DNA of 64,000 nt from Neoceratodus forsteri (taxonomy: Eukaryota > Chordata > Ceratodontiformes > Ceratodontidae): contig CM057453.1 of NCBI GenBank assembly GCA_016271365.2, positions 502,795,001 through 502,859,000 of the forward strand, given 5' to 3'. This document shows positions 52,097-62,834 of the stretch, one piece after another. A model generated the notes under the pieces. It ran no database searches. It saw only the letters and a list, made by a program, of their open reading frames with translations, and was not told where the DNA came from. Within the stretch, counting starts at the first letter, position 1, and the number at the start of each line of letters is the position of its first letter. The position numbers were made by a program, and so were the translations under genes.

Positions 52097-53990
52097 TGGG
52101 CCTGCCCGGGTCGACTCTCCTATACCAGTAGGGGGCAGGCTGACTTACTTCGCCCAGGACTGGATGTCTATTACATCAGACAAGTGGGTCCTGGAAGTAG
52201 TAAGCCAGGGACTCGTTCTCATTTTCAAAAAATTTCCAAAGATGAGAGCCAGATCTTTCCCACCCACAGGTTTCTCAGAAACCCTTGCCATAGAGGCAGA
52301 GGTTTAATCTCTACTGGCTTTGAGAGCCATAGAGAGAGTACCTACCCTACACTGGGGCAAAGGGCTGTACTCCAGGTACTTCCTTACTCCAAAAAAGACA
52401 GGGGAGTGGCGACCCATCCTAGACCTAAGATACCTAAACAAACATCTTTTAAAACCAAAGTTCAAGATGGTAACTCTGGGAATAATCCTTCCCTGTCTAA
52501 GGCCAGGGGACTGGCTGGCCTCCCTGGACCTCAAAGATGCCAATTTTCACATTCCCATCAGGTGCTCCCACTGAAAGTACCTTAGGTTCGAGTTGCCCTC
52601 AGGCCACTATCAGTTCAGAGCAGTGCCCTTTGGCCTAACTTCAGCCCCAAGGGTCTTCACAAAGTGCCTGGCGGTAGTAGTTGCCTTTTTAAGGAGGCAA
52701 AATATTTCCATTTTTCCATACTTGGACGACTGGCTAATAATGGGTCAGTCTGCAGACCAAGTCAAGTGAGACCTGCAAGTGACCCAGCAAGTGCTCACTT
52801 CTGTAGGATTTCTACTCAACCTTCCCAAGTCAGTTCTCGAGCCTCTCCAGCTTCTTACCTTTATAGGGGCAGAGCTGGATACAGTCAAAGCAAGAGCCTT
52901 TCTTCCCCTGGACAGGGCAAGAGTTCTTATAGAACTGGCTTCTTCCTTCAGCCTTCAGGTGGTCCGACCAGCAAGGCATTTCCTTCAACTCTTGGGCCAC
53001 ATGGCTGCCTCTACAGCAGTGGTCCAAGGGGCAAGATTCCAGATGAGGGACATTTAGTTCCATCTGAGGGCCTTTTGGTCCCAAAAGAAGGATTTCCTTA
53101 CCAAACTGATTCCAGTGACTCGGACCCTGATCCAAGCCCTTCAGTGGTGGCAGGATCAGGACAATTTAAGGCAAGGGGTTCCATTTGCCACTCAGTCTCA
53201 TTCAGTGGTCCTTACCACGGATGCTTCTCTTCTGGGCTGGGGAGCCCATCTGGGGGCCCTCACTGCCCAGGGACTGTGGTCCCCTCAGGAATCCCTTCTC
53301 CATATCAATCTCCTAGAACTCAGGGCAGTTTTTCTGGCCCTGCAAACCTGCTCTGAGTCAGTACAGAACAAGGTGGTTCGGGTCAGAACAGACAACACCA
53401 CCACCATGTGGTACATCAACAAGCAGGGAGGCACTCAGTCTACGACCTTGTGCACAGAAGCCATGGAGTTGTGGTCCCTGGCGTAGTCCCTACAAACCTC
53501 TCTGATAGCAGTTCATCTTCCAGGGAAGGACAGTGTGCTAGCAGATGCACTGAGCAGGATCTCACAGGGCCATCACGAATGGTCCCTGGACCCTCTGGTA
53601 TTCAAGGTGATTTTTTCAAGGTGGGGCGCTCCAGAGATGGATCTTTTTGCAGCCCCAGACAATCACCAACTTCCTCTCTTTTGTTGCAGACCCCCAGTCT
53701 TTGGCTCAGTCCCCCTGGATGCTCTGGTTCTGAACTGGGAAGGGAAATTTCTGTATGCCTTCCTCCCTTCCCCCTTCTGTTCAGAGTTTTAGTCAAGATA
53801 AGGTCACAACCTTGCAAAGTGATTCTGATTGCTCCAGACTGGGCCAGACAGCCCTGGTACCCCCTGTTGCTGTCCCTAGCAGTCCATCTTCCCCTGTCTC
53901 TTCCCAGGAATTACAACCTGTTAACCTCCTCCCAGGGGAGGATTTGGTACCCCAATCTTCAGTCTCTCAATCTCAAGGCACGGCTCTTGA
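52097..53990 (+). pseudogene. DIRS-A copy 2 pol: RT, RNase H, MTase-like region
   Basis: Order and motifs are as in copy 1: YFAQDWMSITSDKWVLEVV (about 52150), YSRYFLTPKKTGEWRPILDL, the catalytic YLDDWL with Asp-Asp at 52725-52730, then TTDASLLGWGAH, LLELRAVFLALQ and VRTDNTTTMWYINKQGG. Nonsense codons occur at 52572 (TGA), 52767 (TGA), 53055 (TAG) and 53484 (TAG), most in positions where copy 1 has Arg, Ser or Gln codons. The later part (ALSRIS, W-G-A-P-E-M-D-L-F-A, VILIAPDW) is split over two frames. Confidence 0.9.
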
Positions 53991-53994
53991 AGAG

Positions 53995-54976
53995 TTAAGA
54001 GTTTGCAGATTTGCATCTGTCTCATGGGGTTCTGGATATTCTCAAAGCTTCTCGAAAGCCCTCCACCAGAGAGACTTATAACTCCAAATGGAAGAGATTC
54101 AGCATTTGGTGTTCTAAGACATATTTCTCCAGACACTGCTGAATTGCCTACAGTTCTGGACTATATGGTCCATCTTAATGGCCTAGGCCTCAGACCAGCT
54201 ACTCTCAAGGTACACTTGTCAGCTGTTTCTGCTTTTCTGTCAGTGGGAAGTCTTCCTCACTATCATCTCATCCTGTGTTCTGTAAATTTTTTAAGGGATT
54301 GCTTCATACCAATCCTCCTTTAGAGACCCTGCCCTGCCTGGGATTTAAATGTTTGCATTGCTCAACTTATGCAACCTCCTTTTGAACCTATGTCCTCAGC
54401 AGAGCTTAAGTACTTGACTTGGAAAACTGTGTTTTTGGTAGCCATTACCTCTGCCAGACGTATCAGTGAACTGCAAGCCCTGTTAGTGGAACCTGATTTA
54501 ATCTCCTTTCACAGAGATAAAGTGGTCCTTAGAACCAATAGAAGGTTCTTGCCCAAAGTGGTTTCAGATTTCCACTTGAATCAGTCTGTCTCTTCCTGTT
54601 TTCGTCACTGATCATTCTTCCTCAGGAGAGAGGAAGCTACACAGTTTAGATGTTAAAAGAGCCCTTAGCTACTATGTAGAACATACCAAGGGTCACAGGT
54701 TTGAGTCCCTCCAGTTGTTCCTCACTTATGGAGACGTGGGAAAGGGCAAACCTGCCATTGAGAGAACTATTGCCAGGTGGATTGTGTCTTGTATACAATT
54801 CTGCTATGAGAAACTGGGAAAGATTCCACCCTCAGGCCTGAGGGCTCACTCTACAAGAGGTACAGCTGCTTCCCTGGCTGCTGCCAGGGATATTCCTCTC
54901 TTAGAAATCTGGATAGCCAGGCTAGGAGTGATGCTAGGTTTGGCACAGCAGTACTTCAGAGCCTATTCCCAAAGTA
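53995..54976 (+). pseudogene. DIRS-A copy 2 tyrosine recombinase, catalytic Tyr deleted
   Basis: The N-terminal part is frameshifted near 54110 and 54260-54330. From 54369 the frame reads PPFEPMSSAELKYLTWKTVF, then SARRISELQALL with the catalytic Arg. A two-base-scale shift near 54590 follows. From 54715 it reads to HSTRG (His 54847-54849, Arg 54856-54858). Right after P-L-L-E-I, at about 54911, some 53 bases present in copy 1 are missing, removing the C-Q-A-A-T-W ... K-H-Y-S segment with the nucleophile. The stop equivalent to copy 1 is at 54974. Confidence 0.92.
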
Positions 54977-55022
54977 GGTTCTGTCCCTCCTCCATGGAGG
55001 TACTGCTTGGTAGTCTCCATTA

Positions 55023-55113
55023 GTCAGAATACAGCAAGACTTCATGTTGTTTGAAGAAAAAATTACTCACCTTAGTAATTAGTTTCTCCTATTGGAGTCT
55101 TTCTGTATTCTGA
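55023..55113. repeat. DIRS-A copy 2 internal complementary region
   Basis: gtcagaatacagcaagactt to tgtattctgac, equivalent to 26151-26243. Its central part predicts the lost right terminus. Confidence 0.9.
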
Positions 55114-55383
55114 CCTCCCCCCTGCCTCCCCTCTCAGAACCTGGTTTTGGGAAGTGGGCGGGCAGGTGCAGTGTTGCACCTCAGGGGTGCTCCTTTACAC
55201 CCTTTGCTTTTTGTTTGAGTGTTTCTCTTGTTATTATTCTTATTTGAATGGGTTTTTTGTTTTGGGTTTCCTGACTTGAGTCTTCCCTTGGGAATTCAAA
55301 ACTTTTTGTTGCCAGTTGGCTAGTAAAAATGTTACAATTTCCACATAGAATGGCTAGTGAGTTTTTGCTCGTAAGAATCTGAC

Positions 55384-55534
55384 GGTTAGATTTCAAAGGG
55401 AAACAGAGACATCAACCGAGCTCGAGCTCTGCATAGAAAGTTAACCCTTTGTTCTCCGGGGCTGTTTAAAGGCTGGGGCTAACTGCATTAGTTAGAATAC
55501 AGCAAGACTCCAATAGAAGAAACATAATTACTAG
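55384..55534. repeat. DIRS-A copy 2 right inverted terminal repeat, truncated
   Basis: ggttagatttcaaagggaaa ... agactccaatagaagaaac then attacta. The terminal aggtgagtaatttttt-type segment is missing. Confidence 0.88.
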
Positions 55535-55917
55535 AAGGCACCATGAGCAGAAGCTCATTTCCAGGTATGACATGGGGTAGGGAGTACAAATGGCAAAATA
55601 CAGCAATTGACTATCAGAGTTGAATAAAATACAGAAATTGTACAAAAGAAATACAAGGAACGCTATTTACAATAGAGGAGTAACTAATAAATACAAAACA
55701 ATATTTACAAAGCAGTATTTATTGTACACTGCTATATACAAACAATATTTACATGGGTATATACAATGAGATACAGCAAAAGGATAGGAGAAAGACGGAA
55801 CAAAAGTGAGTTCTAGGGAAGAGAACAGATACAAGAAGTAGTAGGGGTTGGCTTGAGGAGGAGCTTGAGGGCAGGGAAGGAGGGAGAGAGACGAAATTGG
55901 AGGGGAAAGCTAAGTTG
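55535..55917. other. Unrecognised sequence between DIRS-A copy 2 and MITE interior
   Basis: The phrase acaatatttaca repeats loosely at 55700-55755, and the rest is AT-rich. It has no counterpart in the MITE at 59501, so the split MITE carries an additional insertion or represents a longer variant. Confidence 0.4.
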
Positions 55918-56200
55918 CAGGCTATCATCTTCTGTTACTGCAAATCTCAGAATCCTCTGCAGGTGACATCAGAGCAGTATACAGCAGTGAGAAGATTCAG
56001 CAGTCTGTATCGCATGTTGTAGTTTATAGAAGCTCTGATCTTTTGTTTGCTGGTCCCAATGTCCTCCATGGACTGTGTCCAATCATAGAGCACTGTACTT
56101 AGCCCCTGGGGAAAAATGCAGTCCTGGAAAACATCTGATCAAAGATTATTAGAGCTGTAATATGCACTGTAGGCTATTGAATCTCCCACTTGGATAATCC
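55918..56200 (+). mobile_element. Interior of the split MITE
   Basis: gaatcctctgcaggtgacat, gagattcagcag-like and atcttttgtttgctggtccc match 59660-59790, and tgcactgtaggctattgaat matches 59850-59870. Together with 49800-49881 it represents one MITE copy interrupted by DIRS-A. Confidence 0.65.
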
Positions 56201-57554
56201 ATGTACAGCCCCGATTGAGTTAGAAAGCACACACTGTACACTGCAGTTGGGGGCCAAGGGCACTGTTGCGCTTCCAAGACAACTAAGTCATCATGCAGAG
56301 GTCTTGAGGTAAGAAAGCCCTTACTTTCGATGGAGTTAGGATTTCCATCTTCTGTGATCTGCCCAAAGAGATCATGGATGCCAATAAATAGTTTGACCCA
56401 GTAAAAGAAATACTGTGTAAAACAGAGTTCAGGCACACATGGGATACCCTTCGATTCTCTCCATGTTCAGTAGGGGGGCCTGGCATGAGTTGTGGACAGT
56501 GCGTGAGGCTAGGGACTTCATCAGCAAGTGAGTTAAGGGCAGCACGCCATAGAGAGAGATGCAGATGGATCGGAAGAGCAAAGAGATGGCATATAAGAGA
56601 CTGAAGTGCAAGCAAAAACTGGATTAAAGTCACCAAGTATAAAGTCCACTTATGTTTTTAGTGACAGGAGCATATTTGGAAACTTGGGAGGGGCCTTTCA
56701 TACCGTCTAGTGTACCAACATGATGTCATTAGACTGCCAGTGAGAGAATATACTTTGGTCAGTGGTTGTGATGGAGGGTTGGAGCCCTTAATTACAAACT
56801 CCAGATACTGAATTCTGCGCTTTCTTTTAGCTTTATTTTATGGGTGCAAGTAAAGTTTGTTTTAACATCGCACCCAATTTAGTAGTTGGAAGAATGCAAA
56901 TTATGGTGACCACCATGCAGGTTCTGAAAGGATGGTCATCCTCATGATCGGCACCATTTGGGATATATAACCTTCACGGTGACAGCAAACTGTTACAGGC
57001 TGCTCCTGAGAACTCCGATGGTAGGGCTGTGTTTAGCTATTGACATTTTTGCATATATCACAACAAGCACACAAAAAAGGTGTAACAATGTTAAAATCAA
57101 TTGTGGGAGTGAGAAATTGGAATACCGGTAAGGAGCATACCAGTCCATTAATTGGGAATGTATGATATGCGGATTCAGGGAGACAATGGTACTGAATTGA
57201 TAGTGGGATGCATAGCTTGGGCCATGGTTAGCCAGCTGGGACATTTATACGTCTTGAGGCGGACTGCAACTGCATCCCTAGTTAGAAGGGATGAGCCCAC
57301 ACTTGGGACAAGACCAGATGGTACTCTAAGAGAAAGTTGGACAGGAAAAAGGAGAGGCAATACCTGAAATGTGTTGCAAAAAATACGAAAGTTAAGATTT
57401 TAGTTTTGAAAGTTTTTTTGTTTCAGTTTACAAGAAGGGATCGACTTGGAGAAACTACAGCTGATGCAGGGACAGTTTCAAAAGTTGAAAGGGGGAGGCT
57501 TCCTTCAGAACAAAGTTTAAAATGGCTGTGCATAGTACTAAGGGCTGACAGCCT
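56201..57554. other. Unrecognised intron sequence
   Basis: No coding resemblance or repeat is recognised. Confidence 0.4.
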
Positions 57555-57775
57555 GTAAAAATAATTAGTTGGAATGTTAAGGGGATGGGGTATCCATTAA
57601 ACGATCGAAAGTTCTTGCCCATTAAAACAGGATGAAAGGAGATGTGGCATATCGACAGGAAATGCATCATGGGGAGAAAGGGGTTGTCAAAATGTGCAGG
57701 GAATGGGTGGTCAAAGAATTTCATAGTACATACAGCTCAAAACAGCAAGAGGTACAAATCTGTAATGATTTTTGT
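57555..57775 (+). pseudogene. L1/Tx1 ORF2 endonuclease N-terminal fragment
   Basis: The + strand reads IISWNVKGMGYPL (57558-57600), then in another frame DVAYRQEMHHGEKGVVKMCR and EFHSTYSSKQQEV (57634-57750). This is the W-N-V-x-G ... L-Q-E-T-H ... S-S-K-x-x-G-V opening of L1/Tx1 AP-endonucleases, with the catalytic Glu of Q-E-x-H kept. It breaks off at about 57775. It is not joined to the C-terminal fragment at 18567, which lies on the other strand. Confidence 0.7.
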
Positions 57776-58500
57776 TACCTTTGTACCCTCCACAAAAATG
57801 GCTGCTGCTGTGGTCCTGTGCTACTCACTTTGTGCACACATTGCATCTTATCATTTGTTCTACACTGCTCTGTTGATTTTATTGGGTTTATGTTAGTTTT
57901 AAAGTACTTTTAGCTGTGTTTAATTTTCTTTTAAGCAGTTTTCTCACTAGTTTGTTATTGTTCCTCATTGTTACAGTTTTTGTTCTCTCATCTGCTGTCT
58001 CTGCTTCCAGCCTCGCAGCCCACATGGTCTATTTGGGGGGCCACTGGAGCTGTTTTGTCTGTCCCTAGTCATGTTTTTGGGCTGCTGAAGAAACTTTTCA
58101 TATGGTGCCTTTTGTATGCGTCTGGGTCCACCTGCTTACCTTCACCTGCCTGGGTTCTCCACCTACTCTGGTTTCCTGGGGATGTCTTTTGATCGGGTCT
58201 AGAGATACGGGGATGTGTTTGATCTGTGGGCTTCAACCTCTTCCCCTCCTCTGGCCTGGCTGCCATTTGGTTCTCGCTGAGGACGGGAGCATGGACTTCC
58301 TTGGATCTGCTGGAATCTGTCTTGATAATCTGTGCAGCTGCTCCTGCGGTTTCTCCAGAGCTGGGAGCATCATTCCCACTGACTCTAATCCACACCTGCT
58401 TGTGGGCTCCGCCACTGTGTGGCTTCTTGGCTTTGGAGCATTGCCTTCCTGTTTGCATTGCTACTCTTGGCTTGTTGTGGTGTGGAACTTTCCCACTTGT
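57776..58500. other. Unrecognised sequence
   Basis: It contains pyrimidine-rich phrases. Open frames on both strands show no family resemblance. Confidence 0.4.
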
Positions 58501-58610
58501 GACAGCCTATGTTTTGCTGCACGGTCTCTCAGTTAGCACTGACTTGTTGTGCTGCGATACTCTATGACCGTCTGTGTTTTGCTGCACCTTCTACATTTTG
58601 CACTGATTTT
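58501..58610 (+). repeat. Two copies of a ~65-bp repeat
   Basis: gacagcctatgttttgctgc (58501) and gaccgtctgtgttttgctgc (58566), each followed by a tct...agcactga-like segment. Confidence 0.6.
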
Positions 58611-58739
58611 AGTGTATTGGCTTCATCCTTCTGAGTGCCTGCATACCCTCTGCTTGTCCTGTACTTAATGTTGTTTTTAAGTAGCGTTGAATTCCTAAGT
58701 TGACTCCTGTGGGGGTTGTTCTTTTCTTCCACGTCAAGT

Positions 58740-59215
58740 TGGGGGTGCTATCTTCCCTGTGGCTGTTATTAAATCATCTGACTTGGGAGCCTTATCTTCC
58801 CTGTGGCCTCTACCTGTCTAACTTCCTAGGGCCAGTACTCTCCCCTGTGACCAATATCCTATCTACCATCCTGGAAGTGTTTTCCCCCCTGCGGCTGATA
58901 CATTTTACTTCATCAACCAGTGATCTTTGTCTCTTGTCACTGTCTACTGTTTCACTTCACCGGGAGTGCTATCTCCCCATGGCTATTACCTTCTTCAGTA
59001 TCTAACCTGAACACGGTCTACACTGCTGCTGTTATTCCCTGCAATATCTGGCTTGGAGCAGTGTCTCCACTGGACTGTTACCTGCTCGACCACAGTTGGG
59101 ACCATTATTCTCGCTTTGTTTTCACCTCATATAACTTCAGCTTGGGAGCCATTGTCTCCCCTATGGCTGCCACCTGCTACATCAAACTGGTCTCACCCAT
59201 GGCTATGACTCCAGT
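58740..59215 (+). repeat. Degenerate minisatellite, about eight units
   Basis: The approximate unit contains tctcccctgtggctg followed by tacctgctacatca and cttgggagc. Clear unit starts occur at about 58752, 58797, 58842, 58890, 58970, 59067 and 59155. Spacing varies around 45-90 bases, so many units are truncated. Confidence 0.65.
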
Positions 59216-59328
59216 CTTTCCTGAAAGGAAGCCAAATGTTTTACTATCACCTGCCACTAACTACTATGAGCCATTGACCTTCAAGACCCATGTAGACTCC
59301 GCCCCTCCAATATCTTCCTTCATTGTAT

Positions 59329-59346
59329 AAAAAAAAAAAAAAAAAT
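59329..59346 (+). other. Poly(A) run
   Basis: An 18-base A-run just after the minisatellite could be the tail of a retroposed plus-strand element, but I see no matching body. Confidence 0.5.
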
Positions 59347-59500
59347 ACTGGCTTTACTTAGGCAGGACTCTAATCTAATTTGACAAACCTTTCCCTCAGC
59401 CTAGTACATAAAATAAGATAACTGGAGAGAAATGGCAGAAGCAAGGTTCTACTGTCTTTCACAAACTATATTGTGACTATTACAAAAATATAATGAACTC

Positions 59501-60313
59501 TTAAAGGGGAACAGTCAGTACCAAGCGCTCCAGTATGGGGCTGGTCTTAAGGTGCAATTTGTGTGCAAAATAATTTATTTTTACTTACTGTTTACTATAG
59601 TATAGCAGATTGTATCAGACTAATTTTGCTTGTTTCCAGGCTGACATTTTCTATGACTAAAATTCCCAGAATCCCCTGCAGCTGACAGCAGAGCAGAACT
59701 CCAGTAGTGGGAGATTCAGTAGCCTGCTGTGCATATTAGAGTTCATATAAGCTATAATCTTCTGTTTGCTGGCCCCGATATCCTTCCAGGGCCAAGTACA
59801 GTCACAAAGGACTATACGTAGCCGTGGGAGAACACTGGGGCTCTGAAATGCACTGCAGGCTGTTGAATCTCCTACTGCCGGAGTCCTGCTCTGATGTCAG
59901 CTGCACTGGTTTCTGGTATCTTTAGTTGTAGAAAATGTCAGACTGTAAGCAAGCAAAATTAAAGAGAAACACTCACAGCCTATGCAAAGTAACAAAATGT
60001 ATACACTGCTGCTTCATCCCTGATGAAGAAGCAGTGTGACCTCGAAGCACCAGGGCTTTTTAGATGCCTTTGTAAATATCAGTAAATTCTGTTACTTTGC
60101 ATAAGCTGTGGTGGGTATGCTGCAAGTTTTTGTGTTTCTTGCAAATCTGCCCTGTTTTTGCAGCAGCACCTGTTCTTTGTGAGTGTGCAGTTCCTGTGAG
60201 TAAGCTGAGCAAGCAAAAATGATCTGATACAAGCTGCTATAGTGAAGTAAACAGTAAATAAAAATGTTTTTGCACACAAATTGCAAATTGGGGCCAGCCC
60301 CACGCTTGGATGT
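59501..60313. mobile_element. TTAA-ended MITE with nested inverted repeats
   Basis: The left end ttaaaggggaacagtcagta begins with TTAA, as in piggyBac-like or Xenopus T2-type MITEs. Terminal arms 59530-59645 and 60175-60300 are inverted copies (gcaatttgtgtgcaaaa, tttactgtttact). A second inverted pair lies inside the first (59640-59720 with about 59845-59965), and a third further in (tatgcaaagtaac at 59983 with 60088-60102). There is no coding capacity. Confidence 0.75.
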
Positions 60314-61129
60314 GAGACTTTCAGCCAAAAAGAACTATTATGAAGAACTGATCACTACTCAAAAAGCAAATCCAAGGAAGATCTGTCAGACTATAAACAC
60401 ACTGATGGGACATCATGGTTTCTTACTGACCTCATCACTCACCACCCAGGACCTAAACAATGGCGTGGCATGGTAGGAGGGGATGGGTGTATATGGCCCA
60501 GAGGGTAGGGTGGCTTTCTAACCTTTTTAAGGATTTAAATAAAATAGCCAGCGAAGTTGGTGTGAGGCTGGGGGAACTTTATGAAGCTTTGTGACATGCA
60601 ATGTTCCCCAACTTTGTAACGGCTTTGCCAGTGAATTATAAATTTTCTTCATTCCTACGGGTGGTACACTAATGTAAACAGAGTGAGCACATAAACAGCA
60701 TCATCGCAGATACCCAGTTTGCCTCAGAGGAAGATTGGTGATAGGTTTAAACAGTGGCAAAGAACAAGCTTGAATTTCACATGGCAGTTGAGACGACAAA
60801 GTAAAATCCTCTGAACTGCAGCTTGAGTTTCACATGAACCAAACAGACTTTTGCCGATACAGACAAATTGGGCATTAGTTGAATAATGCAGCAGAATGGA
60901 ATTAAACACACAAACAACAAAATCCATTTGTAGCACTCTTTAGTGAAGCCGAGACTGGACAATTGGGCCAGGCACTGAGCTCAAGAACATATAGGGCAAT
61001 GCAGGAGCTAGTCACTGATACAATACTCTATATAAAACAGAAATGGAAACAAGAAGAACATATACAGGTCTCAGACAGTCAGTGGAAGCTGGATTGCAGA
61101 GAGCAACATAGAATATATGAGCCTTTGTG
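60314..61129. other. Unrecognised sequence
   Basis: No feature recognised. Confidence 0.4.
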
Positions 61130-61378
61130 TACTTGTTACTATCCGGTATACAAGTTCATGCTGTATTTGTACCTTACTTTGTACCTCGATAATCAACTCC
61201 AGTACTCCACTCTGTATTCTGCTTTGTATCTTGGGCATTTGTTTTGCCCATCATTATACTTTATTGTCGGTGACTGAGTGTTTTCCCTTGTGGTGTTCTC
61301 CCAGGTCATGCCTGAAAATAGGCAACTGTTTGTCTAGTGCACCCAACCTGGTAAATAACAAACTAAATAAATAAACTA
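61130..61378 (+). mobile_element. LINE 3' end (L2-like tail)
   Basis: Runs to cacccaacctggtaaataac then aaactaaataaataaac (61332-61376). The ending is the type seen in L2-like LINEs and in the insert at 50988. No ORF2 remains. Confidence 0.5.
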
Positions 61379-61736
61379 GACCCACTCAGTGAAAGAGTTT
61401 ACCTGGAAAACTGTCATTAGCTATTTCATTGTATCAGTTCCGCAGTCCAGATACCCAACTAACGCGATTCAAGATGTTGGTGAACCTGTGACGAACCTAA
61501 TGCAAACCATTCTCATATTTGCTGGACATGCCCTCCAGTACAACAGTTCTCACAATTAGTATCGGAAACAAGTTACAGAAATCACAAGTCACCCTTGTTG
61601 GATGGACATAAAACATCTGGTGATAGGAATCCCACAACCTGACCCAATGGAAAAGGAACTTAACCCATGTTTCGTGGGCTGCAGCAGAAAAGATGATAAA
61701 GCGTTGACCACATACTAGACATCCAACAAAATCAAA
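61379..61736. other. Short spacer
   Basis: No feature recognised. Confidence 0.4.
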
Positions 61737-62747
61737 AATGTAGAAACATTGAAGTTGACGGCAAATAAGGACCGCAAGGCCCATCCAATCTGCGCATTTC
61801 TTTTCCTACCTTATGAATATGCCATCGGCCTTTGCTCTGTCAATGGCCTATCTATTCATACTCATCTGTATTGCTTCCTTATGCCTATCCCATGCCTGTT
61901 TGAAGCCCTGCACTGTATTCATATCCCCCACTTCCTGAGGTAGGCTGTTCCATGCATCCAACACCCTTTCTGTGAAAAATAACTTCCTAACGTTACCCCT
62001 TAATTGGCCTCCCTCTAATCTCGTACTGTGTCCTCTTGTCCTGCTATTTTTCTTATATTGAAATGTGTTAGACTCTTTCACCTTGTTATTGCCCTTAAGG
62101 TGTTTGAATGTTTCGATCATAACACCTCTCTCCCTCCTTTGCTCTAGGGTATACATATTGAGCTCCGTTAATCTGTCCTCATATGTTTTCTGATGCAGTC
62201 CTTGTACCATTTTGGTTGCCCTTCTCTGGACTGCCTCAGTTTGGTTAATGTCCTTGTGAAGGTGTGGTCTCCAGTACTGCATGCAGTACTCCAGATGGTG
62301 CCTAACCTGTGTTGTAGAGAGAGATTATTACCTCCCTCTTCCGACTTGTGATACCCCTACTAATACACCCCAACATCCCTCTAGCCTTACCTACTGCTTT
62401 AGTGGTCTACTTTGATGATTTCAGGTCATCGGTGAAGATGATGCCCAAGTCTCTTTCTTCCCTTGTGACTGCCAGCAACTCCCCTCCCAGCCTATAGGTG
62501 GCTTCAGGGTTTCTCTTCCCTGTATGCATGGTCTTGCACTTCTTTGCGTTAAACCCCAGTTGCCACTCTTCCGACCATTTTACTAGTTTATCCAGATCTC
62601 TTCTCATTCTGCCCTCCCCATCTGGATCATCTACTCTGTTGCAGATGTTGGTGTCATCTGCAAACAGACAAACCTTACCCTAAAGTCCATCTGCAATGTC
62701 ACCGATGAAGATATTGAAGAGGACTGGCCCCAGGACTGATCCCTGAG
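61737..62747 (-). mobile_element. CR1 LINE 3' end, 1 kb
   Basis: The minus-strand copy ends atgtagaaacattgaagttg at 61737 and is 5'-truncated at 62747, just upstream of the G-P-V-L-F-N-I-F block. It is very similar to 39664-40670. Confidence 0.92.
61848..62735 (-). pseudogene. CR1 ORF2 reverse transcriptase C-terminal part
   Basis: Readable from the decayed A-D-D region near 62655 through RRDLDKLVKWSEEWQLGFNA (62550-62607), KCKTMHTGKRNPE and RDLGIIFTDDLK. After a frame change it continues YWRPHLHKDINQTEAVQRR, MIETFKHLKG and VLDAWNSLPQEV (61848-62282). The stop at 61848 is the natural end. It is better preserved than the copy at 39664. Confidence 0.88.
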
Positions 62748-62830
62748 GTCAGTGTCTACAGAGAAAGGCCCTGCAGCCCATCTAGTCTACCCAGACCTAC
62801 GTAAAAAAATGTTGGATCTAGGGACGTGGA
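62748..62830 (-). mobile_element. Second CR1-type 3' tail abutting the CR1
   Basis: cctgcagcccatctagtcta followed by cccagacct resembles the CR1 3'-end phrase (gcccatccagtctgccca) but is distinct, so it is probably a tail from another CR1 subfamily. Confidence 0.4.
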
Positions 62831-62834
62831 TATG

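Larger units (their letters stand above)
49882..55534 (+). mobile_element. DIRS-A copy 2: nearly full-length DIRS retrotransposon
   Basis: It is the same family and orientation as 21009-26709. Left inverted terminal repeat 49896-50036, internal complementary region 55023-55113, right repeat from about 55384. The right end stops near 55534, about 20 bases short of the terminus predicted from the complementary region. Differences from copy 1: a LINE tail inserted in gag, several nonsense codons in RT, and a deletion in the recombinase that removes the catalytic Tyr. Confidence 0.95.

Noticed and set aside
57968..59330. Several plus and minus open frames of 60-144 codons
   Set aside because: Pyrimidine-rich and minisatellite sequence; no family resemblance and no repeated frame between units.
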